NCBI RefSeq assembly: GCF_003254395.2
Contig: NC_037649.1
Location: forward strand, 2,889,001-2,953,000
Direction of reading: 5' to 3'
Origin: Apis mellifera
Taxonomy: Eukaryota; Arthropoda; Insecta; Hymenoptera; Apidae
DNA length: 64,000 nucleotides
Shown: piece after piece, positions 13,316 to 28,801 of the stretch
How the letters are laid out: each line of letters begins with the position of its first letter
Numbering within the stretch: the first letter of the stretch is position 1
Program-made: the position numbers and the translations under genes
Notes under the pieces: generated by a model
Databases searched by the model: none
Seen by the model: the letters and a program-made list of their open reading frames with translations, nothing else
Told to the model about the DNA's origin: nothing

Positions 13316-16300
13316 TATATATTATCTTTATTTACAATAATATATATATATATTTTTCTTAGTGGAAATAGAATTTAATTTGTAATTTATGTTGAATACT
13401 TTCATATAGTGTACAATGATAATTGTGTTAACTATTGAAATGAAATTAAAAATACTTAAAAATTAGAAAGCAGCAATAAGAATTGACTACAAAATTGGAA
13501 TATAAAAGAATATAATATTGGAAAATCTACAGTCTATCTAATCTACATTAGTAACAAGGGTTAAATTATTTGGAGTGCATCTTTTTCGATTTTTTTTAAA
13601 TTGTAATTTAAAAATATCAAAAAATAAAATGCTTTTGTACTAATACTTCGCTCAAGCAAAGAAATTTGAATTTTGCTGTAAACAATTATTTTTTCTAAAT
13701 TATGGAATAATTCATCTAAGAAAAATTTGTATTCCAGTGTTCAAAAATTTCTTTATCTGAACAATCTTATCTCTTTATTATATTTATAATAAAAGTCTAT
13801 ATATATAATATATGCAAGCATACATTACCATGAATATAATAAATGATAAAGTTTTCATGATTTTCAACTAGTATATGAAAATAGCTTTTTAAACATTTAA
13901 AATAAAGAAATAATGTTTGGAGCAATATTTCAGAGCACAATTGACACATCAACTGTTGTTTCATATTTTGAAATAATAATTAATTCGTAAGCATCTTTTT
14001 TCAATTTATTCTTTAACTTATTCAATTTAACTTTTTAATTATTTTATTTCAACAATTTCTATTAAATAAACTGAATATTTAAATAAAATACGGATTTTTA
14101 TGTAGTTAAAAAGAATTGAAATATTTAATATAAATATATTTAATTATAAATATACATTATGTAATATAAAAAAATATATCATGTTATTTAAAATATATTG
14201 CAGGTAAGTTAGCAATTGAAAGAAAGAATATGGACCTAATAATTAGTTAATTTCGATAAATAATATATTTATAAAAATTACCATACATATTAGACAAAAA
14301 TATCATATCTAGAGATAAGATTATATATATAATTATATATTATATATCGATTATATATATCGCATATTGATCAGATGAAAAAGATCAGATGAAAGTCGAT
14401 GGAAAAGAATACTTTTATATGGCAAGAATTGATTTATGATACCAATTATTAATAATATAATACATATAGTATAAACATATAATACAAGATTTCAGAAAAT
14501 CAGTATTTATCATATAAATATTGTATGATATGTATTGATTATGTATTTAAAGAATTCTATATTAAAAGAAATCTAAAAATTTTTTTATTGTTTGATTTTC
14601 GTCAAAATAATTATCGAATCTGATTGAAAATAAATGTTGACTGATTATCGGTTGATATAATATTCGTTTTGCCATATTGATTGAATGTAATAATATTATA
14701 TGTAATCTATATATATGTAAGTATCAAAAATATATAAAAAGCAAAAAAAAAAAAAAATGAAATAAAAAATAAAATAAAAATAAAGTGAAAAATGAATATT
14801 AAATATCGGTTGATTACCAATCGGATTATCAAAATAAGATGATGAGATCATTATCATATTAATATCGAAACATAAGATAATATTTACACAAATCATTAAG
14901 TAAAATTAAGAAAGATTCGACAATAGTTGTAATACTATTACTATGAGAACTATTACATACAATTGTTAGATCACATTTAATATTAATATAATCATCATAG
15001 ATCACATTTAATTATATAATAACAGAACTGAAGAAAACAGATTTTTGAAATAGATAAATAGAGATGAATATTTTTTTCTTCAAGTATAAGATTCTACGAG
15101 TAATTTTTTCTTTAAAATAATATTTAATAATAAATAATAAATAAAAAAATAATAAAAATATTTTGAATATACATATATTTTAATATCAATTTATATAAAT
15201 AATATTTTTAATAGTATTTTAAAATAAAAATATCTATTTTATTTAAATATAAAAAAACTTATTATTTAAATATAAGAAATTATTTTAGATAAACAATTTT
15301 TAATTTTAGCATGTTTTGATATAATTAAATATAATATATTAAAATCATAAATGTATAAAAAAATCAATTTATATATTTACGAACATAAGATTTTTAATTT
15401 CTGTATTGAAGTTTATATTTTTAATAATATTCGGTATTATAATTTATATAAATAAACAAACATAAATATTTCAAATTATCTGCAGAATGTGAACAAAAAA
15501 AATCTTTATATTTATATTTCAAAATAATTGATAGATGATATTAAATGTTTTAAAAATTATTTTGAAAGAAAAAAAATAAAAAATTTTTGTTTATGTATTA
15601 ATTTTATTATTTTTTTGTTGCATATACTTTCATATCTTTCATAAGCTATATATACTTCATAAAACATTGCAATTATTGAATTTGTAAAAATCAAGACATA
15701 AACAAAATAAACAATTAAATATATATTTACTTACTTTTCAGAGATTAACGATGTTACAATGTGCAATATTTTTGAAACATATAGTCAAACATGAATTTTT
15801 TAGAATTTATTGAAATACTGAGACATATCTAAAAAATCTATTTTTTTTTTTTTATTTTAAAGATATTTTTATAATTTAAATTTTTTCTTATTCTTTAATT
15901 TTCTCTTTAATTTTTTAATCAGCAAGTCTTAATTTTCTCATTAATTTTTTAATCAGCATTTATAATCCAGCATTAATAATCCACTTCTATTCAATTATTT
16001 TTAACTTCGACTGTCTTAAAGACGACATCTTAAACGAAATTTTATTCCTTTTTTTTTTTTTTAATTTTCTCAACAAAATCATATAGAATCATCAACGATG
16101 CATAAATACTTGCTATTAGTCTATATATTTGTTTTATTTAAATACAATAAAATATCTTTAAAAGAAGAAAAAAATCTTAAAAATTATTTTTTTGTAAGGA
16201 GATACATTGAGTATATTTATCATTAATTTATTTCTGAAAAACAATATCAAATTAGACATATATAAATTCAATTTTTTCTATTAGAATTAACGAAAAAATT

Positions 16301-17504
16301 AATTAATAATTCACTCTTAATCTTAAATCAAAAAAATTTAAGCAAGAAATTTACTTTTATTGAAAAATCATAATGATAAAAAATATGAACTATATAATAA
16401 GAAAATAGTAGGAATATTGGATCGTCAAAAATATCATTTTAAAGAAAATTATTGAATTATTTAATAAGTATTAAAGCATTTTCTACCAAAAAAAATGATA
16501 AATGTTAGATTCGACAAAAGAAGACGGACAAATACAGATTCTATTATATTAATCTGTAGATAATAGTTATATAAAGATAATTTTTTTTTAATGGAATTTT
16601 TAATGCACTTTGCAATTTGTTTTTACAAAAAAATATTAAACAATTTATATCAAAATATCAAAAGTTTAAAGTATTATAATTTGAAGTTTTATAAAAATTA
16701 TCACATGAAAGACTTTGGCATATATAAAGCGTTCATATTTATGTTTTTGTTTATAAGTTTTATAAATTTCAAATTGTAATATTTTATAAACTAATGATTT
16801 TCTAATATAAATAGTTTAGTAATAACCGTAATAGTTTAATATATATATATATATTTTTTTTTATAGAAATGCACTGCATTAATATGTGCATTAAAAATTA
16901 TATAATTTTAAATATTTCAAATAACAATTTAAAAATAATTATTTCAAATTATTTGATAGTAATGTATTTTATTTGATGTTACATTTTTTATTTAATTAAT
17001 TAAAGGAAATTAAAATAATTATTTGAAAAATAATAAATTAAAGAATTATTTGAGGAAATAATTTCTTAAAAATTTATTCTTAAAATAATATTTAAAATAA
17101 ATATTGAACAATAAATGTAATATGAATCATATTAAATGTGTAATAATATTAAAGTTAAAAGCAATAATAAAATATAAAATATTTGATGCTATATATGAAA
17201 AAGTTATTTTGATCAAATAATTAAATAATATTCAATATTAAATAATTTATTTTTTGAAATGATAAAATAAATTATTTAATTACAAAATATACAAATTTAT
17301 TTTTTTGTATGGAATATGTTATGAAATATTTATATTATTATTACTATTTTCAGAAATAAATTATTTCTTAAATAACTTTAAAAAAGAATTTTAATGTAAT
17401 GTAATTTAAAAATTCTTCAAAACCAGATCTGCTTTAAGATAGATTAAATATAAAAAATATAAAAATTTTTTTTTAAATACATTATCTTATGAATCACTTG
17501 TTCG
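13316..17504. other. AT-rich spacer between repeat copies
   Basis: About 4.2 kb between the two direct repeats. No gene, tRNA or transposon terminus is visible. The open frames at 14696-14896 (minus) and 16591-16779 (plus) are Ile/Phe/Lys/Tyr-rich chance frames. Confidence 0.6.
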
Positions 17505-18246
17505 CGAACACTTATTGCTCGCGAGATTTATAAACAGTTTATTCCGAGAAATTTCTCATAGTAATCCTTTTCTATTATTATAGTTCGTAGACCTCTTAAT
17601 TATAATAAATTATAATAAACCTGAATAAGGAATCGTACTAAGTGAATCTGTTATTTTTAAAGTTTAATCGATCCTTGTAATTATATATTTTGACATAATC
17701 CATCCTCCTAGCTGAACCTAATATATTCCAGATATACTTGACTCGGTGACAACTAGCACCATTCTTTGTTCAAAGAAATTTATAAGAAAGATACATTGTT
17801 CTGTTTCTGTTTGTTTTGAGATCTTTATATACAGATCACCATTTAAGCGAGAAATTTTTTTGGAACTTCAGAATATCGCGAGTTGGGTTGACCGTGATAT
17901 TATTGGTTATTGGCGTGCTTCACTGGGAAACTGATCTTCCCAATTGAACTAGGAAGGATTTTTTCTTAGGGCATGAACTTGCAAATAAAGTTTCATAGTG
18001 ATCATGTCATGGACTACTGGATACGACAATTACATAGTGTGAATACATCGTTTTTTGATTGGACATAATTATCTGCTGCGATATTGTAAGAGACCCTACT
18101 TTTCAATAGAACGCGTTCCACACGAGTAATTTACAATTTACTCATCCTTAAAAAGTAAATCATTTGTTACTACAAGTCGAAGGGCATTCAGTTGTTAGTT
18201 TATATTCACCAAAACCATTATAATATTATTATTGCAAGCGCAAACA
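17505..18246 (+). repeat. Diverged 0.75-kb repeat, copy B
   Basis: This is the second copy of the unit at 12501-13315, in the same orientation and starting about 5.0 kb downstream. It begins just after a perfect 12-bp palindrome, TGTTCGCGAACA (about 17500-17511). It differs from copy A by small indels, including an extra ATAATAAATT-type insertion near 17602-17622. Its 62-codon open frame (17746-17934) lies in a different frame from the one in copy A, which argues against a conserved protein. No clear terminal inverted repeats or target duplication were found, so a segmental duplication, an old element and a duplicated noncoding RNA or enhancer all remain open. Confidence 0.75.
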
Positions 18247-21200
18247 TCACTATTTGTAAACATTCACAAAAACTTTAATGTCATTGTTACTAATGTTAAT
18301 AATAAAAATCATGTAGGATAATTTATTGATCATTTATTAAAAAAATTCGAGATATTGCTATGAAATTCATTTTAATTAAATTTCTTTTTAATCTTTTTGA
18401 CAGAATTTTTTTTGAGAAAATATTTTTTAAAGACAAAATATTTTTTTTAGATAATATGACGAATGCATTGTTCGATTATGTGTTCATTTAGCAATTTATT
18501 ATATTTTTCATATGGCACATATCAATTTGGATATAATTTATTTATAATATAGCAATTCAGCAAAATAATAAATTATTTTAAATATTTATTATTTTTATTT
18601 TATGATATAATATAAGAGAAGTAATTTACTTCTCTTATGAGATATAAATACATTTTTATTTATAATACATTTTATTCAAATCTAAATTATAAATTTATTT
18701 AAATAAAATAAATAAATAAATAATAAATAATTTTAATATTTAACATTAATATTTTAGATTATATTTGATATATGAAAATTTATTTAAATTGATAATTAAT
18801 TTTTATTTAATACCAAATAATATTATGAAAATGATATCAATATATCGATAAATTATTGAACTTACAACTCAGAATTTCTTTACATTATAATTATATTTAC
18901 TTCCAGAAATATTCTTGATTAAAATAGTTCATTTTATCAGAAAAATATTCATTGTGATAATTGAATCATTATAATAAATTATAATGTTTATATCATAAGT
19001 CTCAATAAAGAAATCTGTTTTTCTAGAATAGATATATAACAATGATATAATAAAACAGAATTATTTAAATAAATTTAAATATATAATAAAATAACAAATT
19101 ATTTCATTTCAAAATATAATTAAAAATATAATCTAAGAAAAATAAAAAAAATTATTTATTTTTTCAAATAAACTAACATATAATTATTTTAAATTATATC
19201 TAAAGTCGAATGAAATAATATATTATTTTAACATATAATTATTTTAAATTATATCTTAAATCGAATAAAATAATATGTTATTTTAAAGATCATTTTTAAA
19301 TATTTTAATAACGCTTAACTGCTATTGGTCATATAATTTTTGATCAATATTTATTATTAAATCACGGAAAATTAAAATTTATAAAATGCGAGAATCAAAT
19401 AAAAAGAAAGAATAATATTTTAAAATATTATTATATTCTTCAATATATATTTTTTAAAAATCTTATTATAACATATTATGAATTCTTCTTCATTTCTATT
19501 ATAAAATATAATATTATCATAAATTAATTTTTATTCTTTTCAAATCGAAAGCGTATAAATAATTTAAATTAAACAAAAAAATATGTTGCAAGAATCATGC
19601 ATTTCGCATGAAAGAAAAGAAAGAAAAAGAAAAAGTTGCATTCATACACATCATAATGAATACGTGACATTCATTTGCAAAAGAAATTGCAATGTGATTG
19701 TGATGATAATTAATTTCTAATGATATTCATATATTGGTCAGAGAATATTTATGAACTTGGACATCTATCATTAATTTCGTTTGTCAATGTGGAGCACTCT
19801 TTCCTGTTTTAAGTATGTTTCTATGTATGAATGTAGGAAAAATATTTTGGCTTTAAACCAGAGACGATATTTTGATTTGAAAAATATAAATATTGATGTG
19901 AAAAATATAAATATAAATTTCATTTATTTTTTATTAATACTATGAACAAAAATAATTATTTTAAGTTTATTAAAATTAATATATTATATATTTAAATAAT
20001 TTTCGAATATTAACTGTCATTGCAAATCTTTTAATTAATTATTAAAGTGCATTAAATATGAGTGCATAAAAAAATATGTGATCATCTCGTAGTCGATTTA
20101 AAATCAATCCTATTAATATATATTGATTACATATACTTGTTTATATTTATTGTCTTGTTTCTAGTGTTAATCGGGAGAATTCTATTTTGTTTCTTTTAAG
20201 TTTTCTTTGAACAATTCGATATTGAGAATCTTATAATCAAATTTCATATTCAGATATTGATTTTTGCGCAAAAAGTTATTATAATACTACATTTATATTG
20301 CATCTATATTGCAGCAAACTCATTTTTTTTGTCAATTTTGAAATGAAAATTTCAATATTTTTGAAATAAATATGACTATAGCGATTGTGTAAATGACCAG
20401 AAAAAAAAAATATCCTATATAGGATATTTTTATCTTTCTTATCATTTTCATCAGTACAAAGAATTTTATAATTTAGATATGAAGTTAAACACATATTCAT
20501 ATAATATGTACGATAATATCAAAACATAAACATATAATTTTTAACTATTGAAATGAAATTCAAAATCGGAAATTAAATCGAAAATTAAGCAAAAATGCTA
20601 TGGAAAAATCTGTTATTAAAAAACTGAAAAATAAAAAAAGAAGGAAATTGAAAATTATTAGCAAAATATATCTTATTAATATCAATATTAGAAGTTTAAA
20701 GATGTCAAAAAATTAAAATATAAACGCTATTATAGATAGTAATGATGATTTGTATAAACTAGAGAAATGCTAATTTTTTTGTAAATGAATATATTATTCT
20801 TTTGAAAATATAAAATAATTTGTTTATAAAAGTTCTATTATCCAAATGATCTTATCTTCGTATTAATTTAAATAATGAAAATTCTATTGTTAATTGTATT
20901 TTGAATAATATAACATATAATTTATTCATTAATTGAAAATTTAGACAAATTTGTGCTGCATAATAATCTATTAATTATTAATTTTTTTATATACATCATT
21001 TAAAATTTTTTTATGGATATTATCAATGATAAATTTATATTATGACAATCTTGTTCAAACTATTCAAAATTTACACTAATATTGATGAACTATCACAGTC
21101 ACATTACGAAGTCTACTACTTGTCCGACTATGTAACCTCGCTTTCTCCTTTTACAGAAAGCCTAAACTGATTCTATTTGATTTAGGACGATTCCGGATCG

Positions 21201-24200
21201 CTCCATCAAGTCTTTCAAGTTTTTTTCTTTGATCATACATGGCAAACTTATAAATAAAGGCCACAAGATTATGCAATTTGTCGAGAATATTCTTTGAAAA
21301 AGTCATTTGACATGTTGTGATAATAAGAAACTGAATTAATTTTGAAGAGACTAATAGTGAAATATCCAAATATCAAAAATGATATATTTTAACAGTTTCT
21401 TAAATAAGAATTTTATAGATAGAAAAGATATATATATATTATATTTTAGAATTTTTAATTATTATGCAAAGAGTACTTAATGGTAAGAGAATACTTAATC
21501 TAAAAAATGGTATCTAATAATTATATAATTTTTGTTTTTAACGATTTATATTTATAGTAAGATTTAATAATCAATTAATGAACGATCGAAATGCCAAATC
21601 ACTTTTGAATTTAAAAATTATGAAATAGAGTATTAAGAAATTTTATTTTCATTAAATAAATTATTATATTTAAAAAAAATATAATTTTAATATGTTTTAT
21701 CAATTATTTATCAATTAAAATTTGTAAATTGATGCAATACAATCAATTGGTAAATAATTTTAAATGAGGAATGTCATGAGGAAGAAAATATAATTTCTTT
21801 TATTGTATATTTTTTTTTTAATTTTTCAAAGTCATTAATATTTTCTGGAAAGAAAATTTAATATAAAGAATTTTTTTCCACGATTTTTTTTTTTCAAAAT
21901 CATTTAATATTGATATAAATATTCCATTCATATAATATTAAAAATAAAAGATATGTTTAAATCTATATAAATAATAATATAAAAGTTTCAATATTTTATA
22001 TGATTAAATACAAATTAAAATTTGGGATGAATGAAATGGTAGAAATTAATTAAATTATTATAAAAAATTTGTAAAAAATTATTGTCTTTTTATTGTTAGA
22101 AAATTTTTAGAAATTTTTTAAAAGAAATTTTTCTGTTCACTGATTTGTAGACAAAATTGAATTTTCTTATATATTTCCTACAGTGTAAATATATTTTAAA
22201 ATAAAATTTTCACAAATTATTTTCAAAAATTATATTTGATTAATAAATATTATATTGAAAATTATTCTCAGACTCATAATATCTCGTTGCAAAAAATATT
22301 TGATAATAAATAAATATGATATAGAATTAAATAAGAAATATTAAAACTTTCAAAAGTTTCTCTCAAATATATCTTTAATTACATATCGATTTATAGATGG
22401 TGAGTGATTTTTCTTTTTATTACTTTTTATTACTTTAATTTTTTTGTTTCATAATTAGATATGATTTTGTTTATACATTACAAAGTTTAGCTGATAATAT
22501 TACAGATGAAATATAAAATAGATTTTTTTATGTCACAAAGATTTGAAGATTTTCTTTGATGTAACATATATATATATATATATATATATATTTCATTTCC
22601 GCCATTGTAATATGTAACATCGATTCAATATAGAATATAATTGTAGCATTAATAATAATTCAAATTAAATTAATTTTATTATGAAATTATAAATAATGTT
22701 TCGACAAAAATAATTTACAATCACAAAATATAAAATTCAACATTTTCCAATTTGATCATTCTTTTATGTACAATATAAATGATTACGGAATAGTTGATTG
22801 GTATAATAATTCACATACATATTTCACAACATATAAATCTTTTATATAATACAATAATTATAATAAATTCTGAAAAAAATATTATATATCGAATTCATAC
22901 TATGCGAAACAAAAAAAAATATTTTTTAAAAGAAATATATTTATTAAAATAATTAATAATTTATTAATGATCAATAATTATTGATCAATATGTTGAAATA
23001 TTTATTTATTTTTTGAATAATTTGAAAGATTAAAATAAATATATTACATTAATTAATAATGTTTACAGAAAAATATTAAAAGAACTGATATTTTTCAGAA
23101 ATTTTATTTCTCATTATCAATATTTTCTGAATGTTAATACTCTTTGGTATAATTTAAATATGATTTTTTTCTTTTATTCTTTTATTCTTTAACAAAGTTA
23201 AATAAAAAATAAAAAATAAAAATATTTGTTAATGCAAACGCATATGTTTATTATATTAAAACCAACTATTATTTTAAGAAATTATTAAAAATATAAATAT
23301 TATTATATTATTATTTTGAAACTTATTTTATAATTTATCAATTTTTTATCTATAAATTATTTAGAAATTGATATCAAATGACTAAAACTTTTTGTATTAA
23401 TAATTAATTTTATATTTTTAATGAATATGCAATCATTAAATTTTATAAATAACTTTATAACTTTTTTTTATTAACTTATAAAGAAATTACATATACATGC
23501 ATATTTTTTTTTATTATCTTCTAGATAAAACTTTCAATAAAACTATTAATAAATATAATTATATTTAAGATATGATTGTACATAAAAATTTAATTACAAC
23601 TTTTTATATTTTTACAAAGTCTCAAATAAAGTCAAAATTCATTTTCATTAATAAAATCATTCTATATTAACTTCATATTTTACAAAAAAACATAAAGAAT
23701 TATAATTTTCAATTATGAATGAGTATCTAGATATTTATAATAATTTTATATTTATTATAATTTATCTTTTCAATATTGACAAATTTGGTCGGTTTTAATA
23801 TTATTTATCATAAAACAAATGCTAATCCGAAAAATATTGACTATTATGTATTATATTAGTTTTTTATTTTGTATATTATTTACATATATTTTTATTTAAT
23901 AATGAGATGATATAATTTCAATATTGATTTAAAATATAGAATGAAAACAAAGAACACTGTTTTTTTTTCGAAATCGATATTTCAAAACATGGAATAAAAA
24001 GCTGTCACAGAGATGTCATATTTCATTTTGTATAATGATACAATAGAAATTTAACTCAAAATTATAATTTCATGTGTGTGATTTATAAAAAATTTAAAAC
24101 TTAAATCAAATCATCAATTTTCATAAAAAAATAGACATTAGTCAATACTTAGTGCTTATATTGATAACATGAAACAAGATAAGTTTATGTCAATATGAAA

Positions 24201-27200
24201 CAAGATAAATTTGTTCATATGTCGAAATTGTATTCATTGAATAAATATATTTTACTTAATCTAAATACGTTCATTTTATCTAAAATTTTGATAAGATGAC
24301 AAATTTATTTTCAAATTACTTTTTTATTTTGTATCAAAGTTTAAAAAATTTCAAACAAAAATTTAGTAATTTTAAATACTATTCGAGATATATTTTTATA
24401 AGTAAACAAACTTTTCTTTTTTAGATAAAATCATTTTTATTTTTTAATATATTAATTGATACAAATTATTTCTTACATAAAATTACCAAGTTTTACTTAG
24501 AAAAAATTATTTTGAAATTAATTAAAAGATATTTTAGTTTGAATTTTTTAAAATTTCTCAAATGAGAAAGACGAAAAGCGATTTATTTTATTTGATATTT
24601 TTCTTCTATACGATAAATTTTATAAAATTTATACTGGCGATTTTTTAATTTAAATTTCATTTTGATCGAATTCAAAAATATTACATAAATATGGAATTAA
24701 AAACATGAATGAAATGAATTATCGATTGCATTTCATATTATATTGAAATTGTATATTTTTTAAAAATATTTTAATATGTTGGAGTGTGATTTAAGAATGT
24801 AATTTTGGAATTTAAAAAAAAAATTCCAATCGTATCAATTTCAATAGTAATTAACATTATTCTATATGAAGAAATTTACTAAAAATATTCGCAGATCAAT
24901 TTCTCTAGCAATAACGGATTAAGCAGCATTACTCTCCATCTAATTTTAAGAATTTTTTTTAGGTAGAGAATGTTACAAGAGATTGATCCACAATGTCATT
25001 GATCACTTATTGAATTTTTCAAAATGAATAAGAAAGAATTTCATAAGAATTTATAAGAGTTTATATAAATAGAAGAAAAATTAGGATGTTTTTAACTATT
25101 TTTAACTTGAACTATTAAATAGTCTAAATTAAAAAAATTTTTTTAATGTTTAAATTAGCAAGAACTTTTTCAATCATAAGAACTTTTCGAAATTATGAAT
25201 TCGTGCATATATGCAATGACATATATAAACGGATTTCATTTGCATATGTACTTTATTTTCATTTAAAAGAAATAATAAAACTTTATAACAAATCATTTTT
25301 ATTATTATGTATTCATCATGCATGTCATCATTATTATGTATATATAACTTTACGAATGGGTTGCAGTTAACATAACAATTTTATAAATTAAAATTGAATT
25401 TTTCAAAATGATTGGCTAGTGATTTAAAAAAATTATATTATATGCTTATAAAGATTTTATTTTTGACTTCTTTCATTATAAATAGTTATCTGTTATGTTT
25501 TTTATAAATAATATAAATAATGTAGACTTTTTAAAGATACTTATAATTTTATATAATAATATAATATTTTATTAATAATTTTTCATTTATTTATTTATTA
25601 ATTTATTTCAGTTTTATGAAAAAAGAATTAATTTTTTAATAGCAATTTTTAATTTTAACAAAACTTCAGAAATTTTTGTTATAGATATTAAAGATAGAAA
25701 TTATTATCATAAATATTATTATTTCAGAATATATTAAAAAATTATATGTTTTGATAAAGTCTTTTACTCACTATACACATTATATTATATTATTCTACTT
25801 AAAATTAAATATTAGTACTAATATTTAAATATTACATATATAAATCAATACTATTAATATTTAGAATAACCATGTTCTTATTATGTCTACGCATATTATA
25901 ATATATGTATATATACATTTTTCATATCAGGTCACCAATTATTATATTATAATAATTATTATAATAATTTATTATTATTATTATTATTAGAGTATATTGT
26001 TAAATTATATATGTTTAAGATGGAAAAAATTGTTTTATTATGATTATCATAGATGAATTGCACAATATTAATTTTTTTGAAGAATTTCAATAATTTATCG
26101 CAAAATTTATCTTGAATTTTTAAACTTAAAAATTTTTTTTCTTGCATTCTATTTATGAGAATTAAATATGTAAATTGCAAAATAATATTGTTTTTAATTA
26201 GTTATTAATATATATACAATAATAATATATACTGCAATTAAAACTGAAATTAAATAATACTGCAAAATAATCAAATAATGATGAAAAATAATACAAAATC
26301 ATATATAAAATGAAAATTGTATTAAATACTATATATATCTTCTTACATTTATCATTTATTACTTATCATTTTAGTATTGAATGATATTCATTTCCTGATC
26401 TAATCCACAAAATAAAATCATTATAAATGATAATAACATTTATTTTATGCATGATATTGCTACATTTCAAATCGATGTGGAAATTTTCAAGTAAGATATT
26501 TGGTTCACAGGATATAGATCTATATTATATATATGATTTTTTCAATCATCCAATCTCAATTGTTTTATTTCTTTTCATAAGGAGCAGTAAAAAATTGAAG
26601 AAAATAAATATGCAAGAATTAAAGTTCGTTTAAGATTTATAATTGAAATTATGATTTATAATAATTTTCATTATTTAAAAAGAATGCCAAACTTGCTCTA
26701 AAAAAATAATATGAAAAAATACAAATATACCAAAATAATAGAGGTTACATTGAAGTTAACATAAGCTAAACTATTATATAGCAGTATTCATCATAATAGT
26801 TCTATTTGCGCCATTGCATTTTTCATTTTCTTCATCTAATATTTTAATTGTTTATCTTAATAAGTTTTAATTTTCATTTTTGCATATCAACTTTTGTGCT
26901 TGTTATTAAAAATGTTTTACAAATATAATTAACAATCATACAGATATATACAAAAATGATTATTATGATAGAAAAAAAACGTAGAGAATTAAATTAATAA
27001 AAAAATAAAATAATAATAAATACCAATAATAGATAATACTGATTTTTAAATAATAAATACTGATTTTTTTCTATTAAATAGAAAAATAAATTACAAATAT
27101 TGATTTTATAAAGTCACGATTTGAAAAATTAAAAACATTCATGCAAGATATTGTTTAGAATTAATATTGTATATATATGTATAATATTCCAAAAATCTTA

Positions 27201-28801
27201 ATAGAAAGAAAATAGAAATTTTTTATTTATAAATTTTATGATAATATTTTAAAATTCTTATTGAATTTATAATAATTTACCATAACATGGTATGCACAGA
27301 AATTCTAATAATAAATATAATTCATCACATATTCAATTTAAATTTTACCAATGATTTGCAAATGCCTATAAAAATAATATAGGATTTATAAGATTTATAA
27401 ATGATTATTTATTATGTCATCAAAATAAGAAAATTTTCTTGGTTTTTTGATAAAATTACAATAAAGGAAGGTTTCTTTTAATAATTAGAATCATGATTTG
27501 TAATTATAAAATTATTTTATAATCAATTAAATTTATATACATATATATCTTTACATATATTTTATATTACATATTATTTGAGAATTATAATGTAAAAAAA
27601 TATATTTATCTAATATTTTACTAATATGTTAAATGAAATTTAAGAAAAATATTTTTAGATCATTCTGTTTTCATTCAAATTTATTATTATAATATATTTA
27701 ATTCTACAATTTTTATGATTTAGCTTTGTAAAAATATTATTAAAAAATGTGTTTGAAAATTTAACATTGATTATAAGAAAATGTAACTTTGTTTTTTATA
27801 TTTAGTTTTTTATTTTAGTGATTAGTTCATTTCATATCAAAGTTCATATCATAATTGAAAAAAAAAAAAATAAAAATAAAAAAGTAGTAAATGCAAATGA
27901 TGTCTCATTTAAATATTGTAAAAATATAAAAATATAAAATGTTTTATAAATATAAAAATTAAATATAAAAATATAAAAATTAAATTTTTTATGAATAAAA
28001 CAAACATTTTATTCCAGACATTTATTAAAAAGTTTATTAATCTAATTAATGATTAACATTAATTTGTGAATTTTTTTATAATACTTTAATTATAAACTTT
28101 TAAATATTTAATATATTTTTCATAATAATTCATTTTTTCATTTAATTTTGTCTAATTTTTAATTATGTAATTTTAAAATAACATTTAGAATGAAAATATT
28201 TATAATAAATTTTTGAAATTTGTATAATGGATTATTATAATATTTTTGTGTTTCGACATAAATATTATTATTATTTGTGATTAATATTAATTTTGTGAAA
28301 ACATTAGAACAATAAAGATATTAAAATAATAGATTTTATTTTTTTTTATTATTTTTTGTTTTATAATTATTAAAAGCATAAAAATATTTTTGACAAAATT
28401 AATTATTATATTTTACTAAAATAGAAATATAATTATATATAACTATTTATTTTCACAGTATCATTTTATTTATAATCATTTAAATAAATATTTAAAATAG
28501 TCTTAAAATAATTTTACATTCCGATTATAAAAACAGAAAATTTTCTTAAAATATAATATTTTAATTGTAGTTATTGTAGTAATATCATATTAAAATTGTA
28601 ATATTCATTTATATATATCCTGAAATTTACATTCAATAGTAATATTTATGATGGAAATTTTTTTTTTTAGATTTTTTTATAATATAAGAAGACAAAAACT
28701 TTGTATTTTATATAGATTAAAAACAATATAAAAACAATGATTAAAATTTCATAGAGTTGTATTTTTTTAAAAGTATAAATTAACTTATTTCTTCAAATGT
28801 T
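18247..28801. other. AT-rich gene-less stretch
   Basis: About 10.5 kb with nothing recognised as a gene. It holds a 55-bp tandem duplication at 19174-19283, a TA run near 22567-22592 and an ATT run near 25963-25989. Slightly GC-richer patches lie at about 19600-19830, 21090-21310 and 24890-25010. The 21.1-21.3 kb patch carries a 72-codon minus-strand frame (21151-21369) with no motif I recognise. Confidence 0.55.
19174..19283. repeat. Tandem duplication, 55-bp unit x2
   Basis: Two adjacent 55-bp units both begin TAACATATAATTATTTTAAA and differ at only a few positions. This is a recent local duplication in AT-rich DNA. Confidence 0.9.
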
